64,000 bases of DNA from Galbula dea. Taxonomy: Eukaryota; Chordata; Aves; Piciformes; Galbulidae. Positions 9,671-24,154 of the stretch are shown here, in pieces (position 1 is the first letter of the stretch; every line of letters starts with the position of its first letter). The translations under genes were made by a program, and so were the position numbers. The DNA is taken from assembly GCA_013399015.1 (NCBI GenBank), contig VWZX01009108.1, forward strand, positions 2,224,822 through 2,288,821. Direction: 5' to 3'. The notes under the pieces are model-generated. The model searched no databases, was not told the origin of the DNA, and saw nothing but the letters and a program-made list of their open reading frames with translations.

Positions 9671-12600
9671 CTCCCAAGTCCACTAAACAACACGTTAACA
9701 ACCATCCCTGGAACAACACATCTTCCCTCCACCCACTGGCAGCTCCCAGGAGTTAACCTACAGCCCAGACTATCCAGATAAACAAGGCTTTTAAAATACA
9801 AGGGAAATTACAAAGCACCTGGGAGATTTATTTATCCATTTTGCACAGAACAAGCTGCTCATTTGATTTTCAAAGCCTTCGGTTCATCCTGCTAAAGAGA
9901 CAGGTCCTCTGATGTCTCAGGCACGTTCATGAAAGCTGGGGGAGTCATCTCCTCGAGATCCTTTTGTTGAACAAATTACTCAGCTCAGGAGTGACATTTT
10001 CCATTATTTACATCCTGAATAAAGGAGGGAAATTCATCTTCTGGAGTTCCTGAGATAAGTTCTTGGAGGCAGATTGCACTGCTGAACATTTTCTCCTTTC
10101 GCACGTTCCCAATTTCAAAGACGACAAAACATCTTCACCTCCTCAATTATTCCTTTTCTTTCATGATCCTCTAATGATTCAGGAGTCTAAACTTCACACA
10201 AGGATCTTTGAAGAGCACTGACTGCCAGCAAAGAAAGCTGAACTATTGTGACAAACTGTACAATTTAATGCCTCCATAGGAAGACGTGTGCAAAGGAACA
10301 AAATTACCCTAGGGAACTGAAACAAAGCCTGTGAATAAATGAAATGACCTGTAAACTAAGGTACTCAAAAATATATGAGATGCTCTGCAGCTGTGCCATA
10401 AAATGTCACTAAAGAAGGGAGTCATTTGGGAGTGGAGCTGTTTTCAAGTAACCCATTTTACTCCAGGTTTGCACTGCAGTCGCTGTACTTACCCAGCACA
10501 TCACTGCACCTCAGACACAGGATGGAAACTCAGGCAATGCTAACTCAATTGCTTGTGATCATCTGTCAAACACCAGCTCTGAACCCTCCACTAGGCCTTT
10601 CTCCTAACAATCCCTGGGTAATTACTAGCAGCTAGAGTCAATTTTCAGCCCAGGTTAATAACTGAATTCCAGCCATTTGTTCCTGCACATTGCTGCTGCT
10701 TTCATTTCTCCCCAGGAAAAGCAATGAGAAGTTCAAGCTTGCTGGTGGCCCAGCAAAAGGAGCTGCTCATTAGTTCACAGCAGATCAGCCAGAGAGACAG
10801 GTCTAAGCAGTAGGAGCCATTAATTGGCTATGTTCTGCTTTCCTTGTCTAGGTAATTAATAGCTTCTCGACTGAAAGTCAAAGCCTCTCTAGAAGCACCA
10901 CAAAAAAATATTCAACATTTGCACACAACATGAAGCACTTCAGAGAAAGCTGGAGATCTTGCAGCAAGGGAAGGGGGGCCAGGAGAACATGACCTCCACC
11001 TCCTCCTCCATCCCCTCCCTCAAGCAGTCCTGTACACAAACCAACAACCCCATTTCAGCAAGAGCCCTAGCACGCAGCAAGCACAATGCAAAGGGCTTCA
11101 CCCCCTCTGTATCCACAGAGCAGTCTTACCCCAAAAAGTTGCCTTGCACAGCTCCAGCTCCCTCAAAATCCACTCCAAGGCAAACAGCACTTTGCAGGAG
11201 CTGAGCTTTGAGGTTTGTTTCTGCAGGCAGGCTTACAAAACAGATGGGGATTCCTGATGTGTTTAATAACTGAACCCTCACAAGTGGGCAAACGGGACTG
11301 CAGTGCTTCCCTGCCAAGCTCAGTCCTACTGACAACAAGCTGTTCAAAGCTGTCACTCAGTCCTCAGCAGATCAGAAACAGCCCTGGCTTTCTGATCACG
11401 ACACTTCTCAACCTGCAGCCTGGCCAGGTCAATCTCTTTTGTAACTTGCCTTTCCTGGACTGGGAGCACTGGTTTTCAGCCTGTCCTTCATAGGATTCTG
11501 GGAGCCTGGGAACTAGTTTGAAGGACTCCTTGAAAGGTGACTGAAATTCATGCTCCACAGATGAGACCTGCCTCAAAGGGTGCACTCTTCCATGGGAAAC
11601 AATGAGTGTCAGCAAGATGTTGCCAGAAGCCTCTGGCCTCCCTGTCCTGTCATACCAGAGGGAGGAAAGAGTTTTGCCTTGTTTCCCTGCAAAATGCCCA
11701 GTCCTTTGGCTATCAGGCCAATCTGTTTTGCAACTGCTGAACTCAAAGCTATTTATTAATAATAATTATTACTACTTGAAAAAAACCCCTCAGCTGCCAA
11801 CCACAAGCTACTCTTAAGATGACTCACTGAGCCAAATCACTGCTGCCACTGTGCAGGTACAAGCAGGTACCCCCCATCACCCTGTATCTACCTGCCCTGG
11901 GGCTGAGGTTTCAGGTGGCTCCTGACCCTCTAACCTTTCAGCCACACAGTAGAAAAAAAGACAAACCACAAGGGAAACACCTGATGCAAAGCAACCCTCA
12001 TCAGCTGGGAAACATCTCTCATGGGCAAACAGAAGCTCTAATGTGAAGTCATTTAATTTGGACAAAACTGGTCTGGACAAAAGCACCAGAGATGGTAGCA
12101 GAGGGAACAGCAGAATCACAGTCCCAAGGTCAAGCACTGCTTTTGTGGAGCTACAAAAACAAACTACAGCATAATAATCTTCCCAGAGTCCATCTGTAGG
12201 GTTCTTAAGGATGCTTCCTTAATGCACCTTCATGCATTGGGCTTAGAACCTTCATGAAAGCCCCAGATTTAAATGTAGATGACCTCTGCTTACCCACAGC
12301 AAGAGAAGATGTGGCATCTGAAATGGTCTCTGCTAAGGCAGTGAGTTTCCCTCGGTATCAAGTTGATGCAGGGCAGCTTACACAGGGATAACTAAGAGGA
12401 TTACTGGCCCCAAATCTCCATCACCTCTGCTGGGGGAGCTAAGCATGAAACAACTGCAGTAACCAGCCCTCCTATTTTAATAGGAGTAGCCAATGATGGT
12501 GGAGTTCACTTAAAATAGCTGCAGTGCCTGTGAACACTCTGTACCAAGGCACAGGCAGACACAGCCCTTCCTGCTGCCCTGCAAACCTCCTCAGAGACCA

Positions 12601-15102
12601 CCCAGGGCAGAAGAACCCAACCAAGCCACCTTCCTCTGGCTCTTCACATCCCACCCAACCTGTGCCACCAGGCACAGAGGATTCAGCAGTGGTCCCATGC
12701 AGCAGGAAAGGTCTCCCCAAAAAGTCATATACACATGACTCCATTTAGATGCAGTGACTTTGCAGAGCCTCTTCCTGGAGGAAGCAAAAGCCTACTGCAA
12801 GGACAGACTCTGCCCCAAGCAGAGAAAGCTGAAGGTACTGGAAAACACTTCCCCCAGGGGGAAGACAGCACAGAAGAGTACAGGAAAAAAACCCAGAAAA
12901 TACAGTCCAGTGCTTTTTAAATAGCCATAAGTCAGCAACAGCACTCCAGGCATAGAGGAGTCACAGCAGGGACTACTCCTGGGGCATTATAACTCATTCT
13001 ATATAGATATATATAGGATTATTCCAAAGCATGGGGACCTGGGGTTTGGTTGGGATGAGGGATTCCTTATTTGTCCATCTTCTGAGCCACAACTTCAGGC
13101 AGATTCCCACCAGTGGCTACTGATGACAGCTCAGTAGACACAAACATGCCACTTGAAACTAGAAACACAGCACATTGCTGTATGCCCCTGGAAACTCCTA
13201 TCATAGATTAAGGGGTGAAGGTGCTTCTGGACACATTAATGTGTCCATTTGTATTTCTGTCCATTCTGTGGCCATAAATACAAAACTACAAAGTACTTTA
13301 CAAACTGAGAAGGAATGTTTAAGCAAGGAAACCCTGAAGAAAGGGATAAGTCTCCAGTTTTTAAGTTGCACATGAATTTTGAATGGCTCAACATAACCAC
13401 TCCCCCCTTCACCCCCACAAAGCTCTGTTGGATGCTTTACCCAGGAAATTCACCCTGCTTTAATCCAAAACACTCGACCACAATTACAACTGATGCAAGA
13501 ACTGCCTGCCCTGCAAAAAGAGCAACATCACCCTCCTAGCAGTTGGGAAATTGTGGTTTTCCTACTCTATCACTGCCAGATTGTCCCAGCACTTCCCAGA
13601 GTCTTCCAACAGCAGCTCCACACAGCCCACGGGTGCTGCCTTGCGGGACAGGGATGACCCCAGTGGAAGGTTGCTGACTGACTTAGGCAGGCAGGATAGG
13701 GAGCTCCCCAGCCCTCCTCCCACAACACTCGTTTAAGGGGTGTGGAATGGCTTAATTATGCCCCTCAAGGCAGGAAGAAGTCACTTGTCTTTAAATACTC
13801 AGACTTTTATTGAGTTAACATGTTTTAACAAGGTCAAGGCTTGAATGGTAAACTCCTACCCAAAGGGGAATTCACTGCTTGCCCCCTTGCAATTCCCCAG
13901 CATCCCCACTGAGCCCTGGGTTAAAGTTAGACACTTTACAAAGAGGGGGAAAAAAAAACCCAAGGAAAAAAGTATTTAAGCAGTCAGAAAGGGTAAATAA
14001 AGCTTCACTTTCTTTGCCCTGTTGCAGTGCCCCAGAGAAGCACTTGGCACTGGAACACAGCACCCACACACATCTCCTTGGAGAGGGCAGCAGGCAGGGA
14101 ACTGGGGGGACAGCATGACAGCTTCATCTCCTGTCACCTCCTGCCCACTGGAGGGGTGAGCTCTGGGAACCCTACCCCCTCTGTTCAAATCCCTGTGGTC
14201 TCATAGTGAAAACAGCTGCAGAACAGCTAGCTGGGAAGCAAACAATGAGGCAGAGGCCAGCAGAGCCAACCCCTTCTCCTCATGTCTCCTCTGGCATGGC
14301 TGGTTACAGATGAGCAGGAAATCTCCAGAAGCAAACCAATCGACACTGCAGATGCTGAAGGTAAGCAAATGAATGCCCAGTTGTTTGACAACATGGAAAG
14401 AGAAATATAAATTGCAGCCTCTCCCAAAGTCACATTCCTGTTCCCCCAGCCAGGAAAAGGCTGCTGAGTTTTGTTTTGATATCAGCCACAGACAGGGCAA
14501 GCCCATTCCCACATCCCCTGAATTCCCACGTGCTCATTTCAGCCTCCCCACAGTATCACCAAGCCCTACAAGCTCTAACTCCTAGGGAAAAGCACTCCAC
14601 CACCTCTATGAACATGTGCCATTCATCAAGGGAGATCATTTAACCAGGTGCAGCAGAAAGCCCCTTGCTAGGCAGGAATGGGGACAGAGGAGAAGTTAGC
14701 ACCTTCAACCAAGAGCCTTTCCCTTGCCAAACTTCACCTTCTTCCTACAGCTCAGGGAGAGAGGCAGAGAGAGAGCATCAGGGACACACATCACTCAGCC
14801 TGTGCTCCAGAGGTTTTACTCATCATCCCCTGGAGCATCCCCCAGCAGGAGTCACTGACCTGAGGAAAAAGGTGACATCAATAGGACACCAAACACTTTC
14901 AATTTCTCTGTGCAGGAGTTTGTACTGGTTGGACTGAATTTGCTTTTCAATCAAGGCTGCTTGAACTGGAGCAGGTTTCCTGCTGAGATTCAGAGATCCC
15001 ATTACACAGCTCATCCCAGCAGCCAGCTCTCTACAGCTCAAACACATGGAAAGTTGAGCAGTTCAAGGAAAAAATGCTTCCAGACAGGGACTAAGAAGGC
15101 AA

Positions 15103-15127
15103 GGGGGGGGGTTGGGAGTTAGGGGGG
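15103..15127 (+). other. G-quadruplex-capable G-rich tract
   Basis: Nine G, TT, GGG, AGTTA, then six G. This supplies four G3 runs with short loops on the plus strand, the non-transcribed template side if NCOR2 is transcribed from the minus strand. Folding is inferred from the pattern only. Confidence 0.5.
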
Positions 15128-15186
15128 AAAGGAGTCATCTCTAATCTGTTGTGCAGAATTTACCTATTTATCTTTAGATTTTGGAC

Positions 15187-15296
15187 TGGGGCTTTCAGCA
15201 ACCTGATCTAATGGAAGGTATGAGGGGCAGGGAGCTTGGAACAAGATGATCTTTAAGGTCCTTTCCAACCCAAACCATTCCATGAGTCTATGAAAA
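15187..15296 (+). mobile_element. CR1 LINE terminal 3' fragment
   Basis: Only about 110 bp of the tail remains: GCAACCTGATCTAATGGAAG, then GATGATCTTTAAGGTCCTTT, CCAACCCAAACCATTCCATG and a final GAGTCTATGA. This matches the plus-orientation CR1 3' end, including relic 8-bp terminal repeats. It is heavily 5'-truncated, as is common. Confidence 0.88.
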
Positions 15297-17781
15297 CCCA
15301 GGGAGACAACACCACTTCTAGACACAAAGCAGGATGCAGAACTTAGTCTGCACCAGAGCAACCCTTCCCTTCTCCCCACCTCCACCACAGCCTCTTCAGC
15401 TACATTCAACTCTGGCATCACTTTCCTCCAAGCAAACCATCCTCCTCCCTTTACCACCTCCAGCTCCCTCAGCACAGACCAGACAGGGCCACAGAGGAAC
15501 CAGCAGGACCCCACCTGCTCTAGCAGGAAGCCAAGTGAGCTGAGATCTGTGTCACTAACCACCAGCATTAGCTGCTCTCTATCTGTAAGAAGCTCTTTGT
15601 CAAAGCTGCTCCCAAGGAAGCATCCACAGGCACTGGGCAGAAGCAAGAACATCACTTGCTGGTTCCCACATCCAAGCTCTGTTCTCAGGGAAGCACAAGA
15701 TGGATCCAGTCCTCAGTGAGAGCTGGGAAACACACTTAGAATGCTCTGTAACAAGGTACTTAAAACTTCAACACATGTAGGGCCTGAAAGATCCTTTCTG
15801 TCAACCCAAGAGGCATTTCCAGCTCTTCAGTGTGTTTTATTAGCTAGATGCTAATGGAGCTAGAATACAACAGGTCACATTTTTAAAGTTACAAATAGTT
15901 CATAAAGGCTTCATCTATCATTAAATAGGTGTTTTAACAAATGGCTAAATCAATCATTATAAGCCACAGCCCTAAGTAAGCTATTGGACTGTATAATAAC
16001 CTGCAATATCTCCAGCTGAGGTTCTCCCATCAACCTGTAAGACATCACATCATGTTACAGACCTGAGGAACAGAACATGCTATCTATCATTTCTCACCTA
16101 TTTCTACGCAGACTCTAATGTAAATGTAGGCCATAAATGGTCACACTTCACTTAGGTGATGTTCAAAATACAGAGGAAACATTGTGGAGCACTTAAAAGT
16201 GGTCCTTTGGGATGGCACTGGAGAATATTTAATAAAGTCAAAAGCTGGAGGCTAATTTCCCCTGAGAGTTCCCATTTAGAGCCTGTCACAGGGAGAATCC
16301 ATCACAGACAGCACTGACTCACCCACACCAGAGAGGGAAAAAACCCCTTCTCTTCCTTCCCCACTGCCAGTCACCAGGATATCACCTTCAGTGAGTGAAG
16401 GAAGCATCTCCTCCAGAGTGCTGCCTACAGCACCACACTTCCCAGCCACTGTGAGCATGGCTGGTGAACCTCCCTCCCTCGCTCCACAGGCTGCAAACAA
16501 CCTGAGTGCTAGCAGCAGCTTCCAGGGACTGTGAACATCCCATTGCAGGGGAGCATTCTGAGAGGGGACAGGGCTTCTGTCTGCTTGGATGCTTGCTCAG
16601 CTTGGAGGAAGCTCCTGAGCAGCCTGAGGCTGTATGGAGCACCAGTCTCCCCTGGCTTGGAGAAGTCAGGACTTCCACAGCCCAGGTCTCACCCGTGATG
16701 GGAAGCCAAGAGTTTGCTCCACAGACCCAGAGAGGAACCAATGCAGCAACTCTCACTCATGGTCTTTGGTTGTACACAGAAGGAGCCTGTGCTCTCTCTT
16801 CCAAGGAGGAACTTCTGAAGCAGACAGGTGAGGGGACAGAATGAGTCTCACATCTTTAGATGGAGCTCCTAACACCAAGATATTCAATCTAGCATTTCTC
16901 AGGGGATGGGGGGACAAAAACAAAGCACCAAACAACCATCAAGTTTACTCCCATCATCCTGTCCAGCAAGGAGAGCCCAGATGTCTCACCTGAGCTCAAC
17001 CTGGAGCTGCTACGTGCCTGGGACCCTCCTGCTCCCCCATCCACCCTCCCTGCTGCCACCCAATGATGGGAAGGTGATGCCAAGGGATGGAGCAGAGACA
17101 TTCCCCAGTCTCAGAGCCATCCCTGGGATGGGTTGTGATCAAGCTTTTCTGCTCACTCCTCCTTGTTATTTATGCCAGGTAACCTCTGTAAATACTTCTC
17201 CACAATGCCAAAGAGCAAGGCAAGCTGCAGGAGATGCAGGGATCTCTTGTTATTGTCTAGTCTGATGCATGAAACCAAGCCACCTCCTGCAGCACCACTG
17301 CTCTCTTTGGCAGACCAACCCGAAGGGTAGTTTTTAAGAGGTATTCAGACCTCCAAGGAAAACTGCTAACCTTTAAACCATTTCCAAAGTCTGGATCACA
17401 CCAACATATGCAAAGAGGAGAAGGGAAAGGAATCCTGCCCACTGGTTTAAAGAGATGATTTCAGGTCACTGTCCCTTATGCAACGAGGGCTACTCAGCAG
17501 GGATAAGATCAGCCATTAAGCAGGATTACCAATGTATCTTCCCTTGGTAGTTTATCTTCCACTAATCATTGTATTGCAGAAAAGAACACAGAAAATATTT
17601 AAGAATTGCACTTGGGAGTCAGAAGCAAGGCACAAAATGCTCACCCAGCAGAAGGCAAAACCTCCTCCCTGCAAGGGTGACCTGAGCCACTGAGGGGGAA
17701 CACAGGCAGAAACCAAAACATTGCAACCCTGCTGGCAACAACTGCCCTGAGAAGACCAGGCAGTCCTGACACCCTGCAAAT
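15297..17781 (-). other. NCOR2: Intron-like DNA
   Basis: No gene, RNA or repeat is recognised. The stretch 15740-16260 is noticeably AT-rich compared with its flanks. The remainder is ordinary A/C-rich sequence with short chance frames on both strands. Confidence 0.55.
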
Positions 17782-18242
17782 CATAAAAATCACAGCATTA
17801 TTAAGGCTGGAAAAGACCTCTAAGATCATCAAGCCCAACACCACCATGCCACTGAACTGGGTCACCAAGTGCCACATCTACATGGGGTTTTTTAATACCT
17901 CCAGGGATGGTGACTCCACCACTGCCCTGGGCAGCCTGGGCCAATGCCTAATCATTCTTTCAGGGAAGAAACTGTTCCTGAACCTCCCCTGGCACAACCT
18001 GAGACTGTTTCCTCTTGTTTCATCACTAGTCACCTCAAAGAAGCAGCCAACCCCTACCTCCATACAAACCTCCTTTCAAGGTGTTGTAGAGAGCAAGAAG
18101 GTCTCCCCTGAGCCTCCTTTTCTCCAGGCTAAACAACCCCAGTTCCCCCAGCTGCTCCTCACTAGGTTTGTGCTCTAGACCCTTCACCAGCTTCACTGCC
18201 CTTCTTTGGTCACACTCCAGCACCTCAATGTCTGTCTTGTAG
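17782..18242 (-). mobile_element. CR1 LINE 3' fragment
   Basis: Read on the minus strand it runs from ACATTGAGGTGCTGGAGTG, through a frame encoding KLVKGLEHK and LGLFSLEKRRLRGDL (the carboxyl end of CR1 ORF2), to GGGCTTGATGATCTTAGAGG and a degenerate tail. The reading frame continues past the element by chance. It belongs to the same general subfamily as the copies at 8213 and 60401, sharing the GTGGCACTTGGTGAC-type block before the tail. Confidence 0.94.
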
Positions 18243-21200
18243 CAAGATGCAAATGAAAGCAGTGGGGTTCTGTTTGGAGGGATGATGCAAAGCATCACCA
18301 GCTGGCTCACCCTGAGAAGCCAGGATTCAAGGTGCTCTGCTTCCAACAGTACTTCTCTGTACCTGTAACTTCCACCTGGGCAGCACCTTCCTGCCCCAGG
18401 AGTGTAAAAATTGAGATAGACACAGTCTAAGACATCCAAACCCTTCAGAAGATTAAAGGGAATTTTAATATTGTTGCTGCAAGCCCCAGCCACTGGATCC
18501 CCCTGGGCCAGCACTGCCTTCCTTTGGGCAGGGCAGAGGCAGTTCCAGGAGCTGGGCTGGTAGACAGCTCTCCTAAACCTCCCAGTGTGGGTACAAAGCT
18601 TTAAACCAACACTAAACTTGCAAATGAACTTTTAGAAACCACAACTGCAATGTTGTGCCTCTGCACCTAGATCCAAATCCAGTGATTCTGAGCATGAATC
18701 AGGAGCATTTCCCAAACTTGGGCCCTAAATTAAAACCTACATATGCAAATAACACGATTTAAGGATGCAGACTTCCCAGCTTCCCATCACCATTTGCACA
18801 AAGACTTCATTCTCATCCCACAAATCACTGCAGCAGGCAAGAGTGGAGTGTTCCATCAATGACATCACTGGCAGCTTTGATTACACTGCTGATTACATCA
18901 CCACCCACAAGAGATTATGCAGCTTTCCAAATGGCACCAGCAGACTCTAACTAGCTTAGGTAGAGGAAGCCATGGAGGACATAGATATTTGAGCAGTTTC
19001 ATGCTGTTAAATGAATGGAAGACATTTCAACACTATCTGGTGGAAAAAATATCAGGCCATGGACAAAGTACTTTCACATGCCATTGCTCATGGTAGTGAG
19101 CCAGAACATGCTTCTGAGAGGATTTTGGTTCCTGGAAAAGTCACAGACACACAGAGTGAGGGAAGGACTCTGCAACAAAGCAGCCAAGACTGAGACTTTG
19201 CAGGAGGAGAACCAAGAAGAACATCACTGCTGATCCCAGGGGAATGGGCAAGCCAAGATTTGCCAAGTGCATGATAAAGGAATGCGTGTGCTGAACCATC
19301 TCTCTCCAGGGTGGGAAAAGGACTTAGAAAAGCTTATTTAGCTGACTTCCAGCAGAAGATAACACAGAGGAACAGCAAGAACTCAAATGAGAACTAAGCC
19401 CCCGTTACAGAACCTGGCACTGTGCACACAGGACGTGAGCAGGAGAGTGTCTGGCTGTCCCCAGGCCACACACCAGCGTTAGATCTGCCATGGGGAGCTG
19501 CTGCTTGCTCAGCCTTCCCTCCCCTGAGTGGGTTATTTGCAGCACCAGCATTAGAGCAAGCATCAAGCAGATGCTTAAAAAATGCAGAATGACGTTGAAA
19601 TGACATCTATCCATAAATCAGCCCAAACCACAAACATCTGAAGAAGATTTTTCACTTAATCCAATTTCCTGTAATCTCTCTCTTTAGTTAAAATGACAGC
19701 AATGTCAAAATGGGACTTTACTCCTCTGTCAAAGCATCTCATGGTGAAAAGGAAAATAAGCAGGCTCTCACACACAGCACCACTTATTAGGTTAGAAATG
19801 TCAAAACTGTGCTTTGATTCTCACTATTAGCAGTCACATCCACATGCTGGGCCCTTCTGTTTCGCTTCACTTCCCCCAAAAGCCAGCACACAGCATATGC
19901 TCCATGCCAAGCATCATCAAGGCAAACAAAAAAAAGGCAAGCTACTCAGTTTTTCTTTCTGATGACCCTGTGCTCACCTCCATCCCAGGGCACAGGGACC
20001 CTCCTCAGGTCTCTCTCTCTCTCTCTCCTATCAGAGATAAACAATCGTGCTCTGATTTACCATCAAAGGTCTCAGGAAGACTGAGTTCTGCTGCTTCCAA
20101 AAAACTGAAACAACAGACCAACCTTAAACTGCTTTCTCCCCTCTCTCCATGTTAATTAGCAAATGGGGGAAATGACTCTCTGCCAGGGAATTAAGCACTT
20201 GTGGGTCTCCAAATAGATTTCCAAGTGCAAAGTGTTTGTCTCTCTTCTCCCAATGGTCACAGAAATTAAGCCATTAACCAAGAGTCCAGGAAAGTGAAAG
20301 AAAAATAGCCAGTGTCAGGAGCAGGGTCTTCATGCATTATTTAACAAGAACTCTGTTGGCAAAACTGGTGTTGTTTTTATATAAAAGCTAATAGAAATTG
20401 TACCTCCAGGTGTCAAAACACTGATGGTAATTCCTGCTGCCTCAGACATCTTGATGTTTCAATTTTAGCAGTATGAGAAGCCTGCAGGGAATCCAAGAGG
20501 GTAAAGTGCTCGTACTCAAAGAGAAGCAGAGAGAAGGAGAGCCTTTTTATTTCTTCATAAAGGGCTCAGGGGAACAGTTCTGCTCACTGGAATTATCAGA
20601 TCTGGTTCTCCTGCTCTTTCCCTTCCTTGAAAGAGGAAAGAGCAAGGTAGGCTAACAAGAAGTGAGTGTGTCGTGTCGACATGCAAAAAAACCCCAACCA
20701 AACCCCAAATCAACAAGGCTAAGGAGAAGCAAAAAGACAAAGAAGTGAACAGAAAACATCACTGGGGTGCAGCAGCACAAGAGCAGCTGCAATTAACAGT
20801 TTGATTAAATGATTTCCACAGAATGGCCAAGAGTTTAATAAAAGAACCAGCAGCTTTAAAGTTTGTGCCTAAAAGCACAGCAGTCTGTTGGACCCCTACT
20901 CAAGTCCCCTCCCTCACTAAGTTCCAACTGTACTTCTTCCTTTCCACCCTTGGTGCCAGGGAAGATCAAAGCTGCCTTTACCTGCACAAGACCAAAGCCA
21001 GCACAGGGAAGCTTTTAGGCTGCTGACAGTGGTGCACCTTGGGCCCTCAACTACTTATTTGGATGAGTAAAAGCTACCTGCTAGCTCTCATGTGAAAAAA
21101 AAGGATGTTAGTTCCCAGCATCAGCAAATGGAAGCATCTCCTAGAGCTTCCTCCCAGATCTTTACTGTCCTTGAAAAGCACAGCCCTGAAAATCCACACT

Positions 21201-24148
21201 CCTGGGGCTGCAGCCTCTAGAAGATCCCCAAGGACCACCTCATGGTCCCAAAGCTCCCATTTCCATATCACTTCCACCACAGAGGAAAGCGAAATCAGGA
21301 TGGCAAGGGGGGACTGACAAGGAGAAAACAACAGCTCTGGACTCTACAAGCAGCTCAGCATGGCATTCAAGAGAAAAAAACGACAAGCAACTTCTCCAGG
21401 CAGCCACTCAGCCAGGGACAGAAAGGTCTTGGAGAGATCTTTCACTGGGTCATGAACTTTCACAACCTCGCTGCAAAAACAGTTCTAAGGAAACTCCCAA
21501 GAAGTAAATGGATGCAAGAGCAAGCTCAGCCCAGGAGTGCCAGAACTGCTGCTGATCACATTTCACCTAAGCACTTGTTCAGCCCTTCACACCCTCACTC
21601 CTTCCACCTGGCAGCCCATCGAGCAGCACAACCACTACCCTGGACCTCCAACCAAAGCACCCCAGGGTCCTGCCTTGCAACTGGAGCATCACAGGGACCA
21701 AGGAGCAACCCTTCCACCCAGATCTGCATCCTGCAAGGTTTTCCCAGATAGCTGTACCAACTCCCTCCCCACTCACAAGTCCTTCTCAGGCATCACTTAC
21801 TGCTCACTAGTACTTCAGGGACTGGTGGTCATCACTCCAAACCATCCCAAGAGAGACATTTGCTGCCTTCTCGCTCCTCCAGCTATGTCTCACAGCACGT
21901 GGTATAAACTTTAAGAGGCAATGACCTCATCTGAGCTGGGAAGAGGGAGGCAGGGGAATTGGCTACTTGCCACCTTCTCATTTTTCACATTAAAAAAAAG
22001 ATATGAGAGAAAGCCCATTTTATTCATCTAAAAAAAGAAAACAAAATCCCATCAGAAGCAGCAGGTCTGCCTTGGAGTGCAGCATTTGTACAGCAGCTCC
22101 TGGAGTGGTGCAGAGTGGGACCCCCAGAGCCTCCTGCTCAAGCCTTCCCCCCCAGCACCCCTGGGCACCTCATTGCTCCATCAGGAAACATTAGGTTATA
22201 ATGCAAACATCTCCTCTTGTCTTGGTTCAGGCTGACTTCCCCTGTCAGGGGGGCAGGGAGGGACTTTCAATTCTCTCTCCAATTTGTAACTCTTCCAAAA
22301 GGGCAATTAAAGAGGCAAACCATCGGTGGTGACTGGGGTTTGGGTTCAGCTCACTGGGATGAGGCCATCAGACAGGGCTCTGCAGTGAACAGCAACAGCA
22401 AGGCATGTCATTAATTTTGCCCAGACATGTATCACACCCTATTTCTGAAGGCACCCAGAGTGTGTGTGCAGCACTCCAGTGACACAGGATACACCAACCC
22501 TGCATACTCACACATTTTATATGCTCCTATTACTTATGTTATAGATTCACACATACATTACTCATAGCTCTTAAGAACAGAACATACAGTACAGCTTGGC
22601 ATGAATCCCAGAGGAAGAAGGAAAAAAAAACCAACAAAAAGAAGCTTTGCAGTAACAAATCTAACCCATGTTGAGTCCAACAGCATCTGTGGTAGGAGCT
22701 GGAGCAGTATCCTGGATCATTAAAGTATTGAATTATTGTGTGTAGCACACCCACGTCTCTGATAACACTAGCCAATGTTTCAAGGGGCATTTCCCAACTC
22801 CAAGTGTGCCACCACACTCCCAAATTTTCATCTGTAACTGTGGAAAAGGCAGTTTGTTTCTGCAAGGGGTGTTCAGTAACCCCTCCTGTACATCAGTTCC
22901 TCTAAGGCACCCTCCTATTTCCCTGTTAGGGTCCTGTGGGACTGTAACTGTCCCTGGAAGTTGCAGTACCTCTAAAGTTAGGCACGTTAGCCAACACTGG
23001 GCTCCACTTCCCAGAGCATACTGGCACAGTAGTAGGGATATTTAACCTGTACACATCATACAACTGTAGCAAAAAGTCAGACTAGCATGGATTTAGAATG
23101 TAACTCCCTAGCAGAACCCCGTGCAATGAAGGAAAAGATAAAATCACAGCACACCGTATGCAACCTCCACAGCAAGACTGCAGCCTATCAATCTTCTGCA
23201 TATTCCCTCCAAAAATGGGCTTCATCCACTCTTAGGAGCCTTACAGCCAGTGTCAGAGAGATGTACTAAGTCTTAGTTGTACAACTCTCATCTCCTGAAG
23301 GAGAGCTGAGCGGGACGAAGCCAAGCACAGCTCGCCCAGCACAGGCAGCACCAACCTCTCCAGCCCTCGTGTCCCACCCACAGCACCCCCTTCCTCAGCT
23401 TCAGCAAAGCCTGATCCCACCACCTCCCCTGAGCAAGGGATTCCCTCCCCACCAGCAGCCTCCTCCCCAGGACTACAACCCTCAGAACCAGCAAAACCAC
23501 CCACCCTCAAAGTTTTGTCAGCAGAGTTTACCAGCACTAACTCCCTTTACGCAACAGCCAGGACAAACCCAACAGCTGCAAACTCCCAGTGGCCTGACTG
23601 AAGTCCAACCACCCCATGTGCTGCTTTTTAGGCAAACCCAAATTACAGCATCATCTGCTGACCATTCCCAGGCAGAACAAACCCACAGGAATGAGAGGCT
23701 AAACTTTGCAAATCACCTCACAGAAAAAGCAGGGAACATCAGCAGAACTGCTTTGATCACACTGACAAATCCCTCTCCAGCTGATGCACGAGACCAGGGC
23801 AACCAGAGAGAAAAAACCCCACTTTTCCCTCTCCTTTTTCTTTGTTGTTACCCTTTCCCCAAATATAGGCACTCCAAGCCAAGAAGGGCTGGAGGGATAA
23901 AATCACCTTAGAAAGCAGCAGGGGCTTACAAACCCTCACACATCAAGGCAAAGGGTTGGTCACCTCCGGGCAACCGCAGAAGTGTCTCCTCAGCCTCCAG
24001 CTCCAAACACTGTTTCTGTGTCGCAGGGCCAAGTCCCAGTTTTGCAAAGCAACTTCTTTTTTCTGCTGTGGCCTAGTTTAGCTCTCCAGACAAAACGCCA
24101 CCAAAACAAAAGCAGCCCAGCCAGACTGGAGAGGGAAGGAGAGGGGGT
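18243..24148 (-). other. NCOR2: Intron-like DNA before the candidate UTR exon
   Basis: No exon or transposon is recognised. A (CT)8 run lies at 20011-20027. A Pro/Gln-rich open frame on the plus strand (23369-23911, 180 codons) begins at GTG, contains no ATG at all and reflects C- and A-rich intron composition, so it is not called as a gene. Confidence 0.55.
20011..20027. repeat. (CT)8 microsatellite
   Basis: A pure CT run on the plus strand inside intron-like DNA. It is short and unremarkable. Confidence 0.9.
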
Positions 24149-24154
24149 ACTTAC

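Larger units (their letters stand above)
8396..15186 (-). other. NCOR2: Intron-like DNA
   Basis: No exon is supportable here. It holds a 37-bp tandem duplication (9598-9670) and an AT-rich block (about 9820-10200) with many homeobox- and MEF2-like core words. Another short stretch around 10810-10870 has repeated TTAATT/AATTAAT words. A G-rich run lies at 15103-15127. The longest open frame (minus strand, 8834-9343) starts at a GTG, has no domain I recognise and is overlapped by several other frames, so it is chance. Confidence 0.55.

Noticed and set aside
18035..18514. 159-codon frame on the minus strand containing KLVKGLEHK and LGLFSLEKRRLRGDL
   Set aside because: This is the decayed carboxyl end of CR1 ORF2 plus flanking sequence, not a host gene.
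23369..23911. 180-codon Pro/Gln-rich open frame on the plus strand
   Set aside because: It begins at GTG and contains no ATG. The composition follows the C- and A-rich strand bias, there is no domain, and it lies within inferred NCOR2 intron on the opposite strand.
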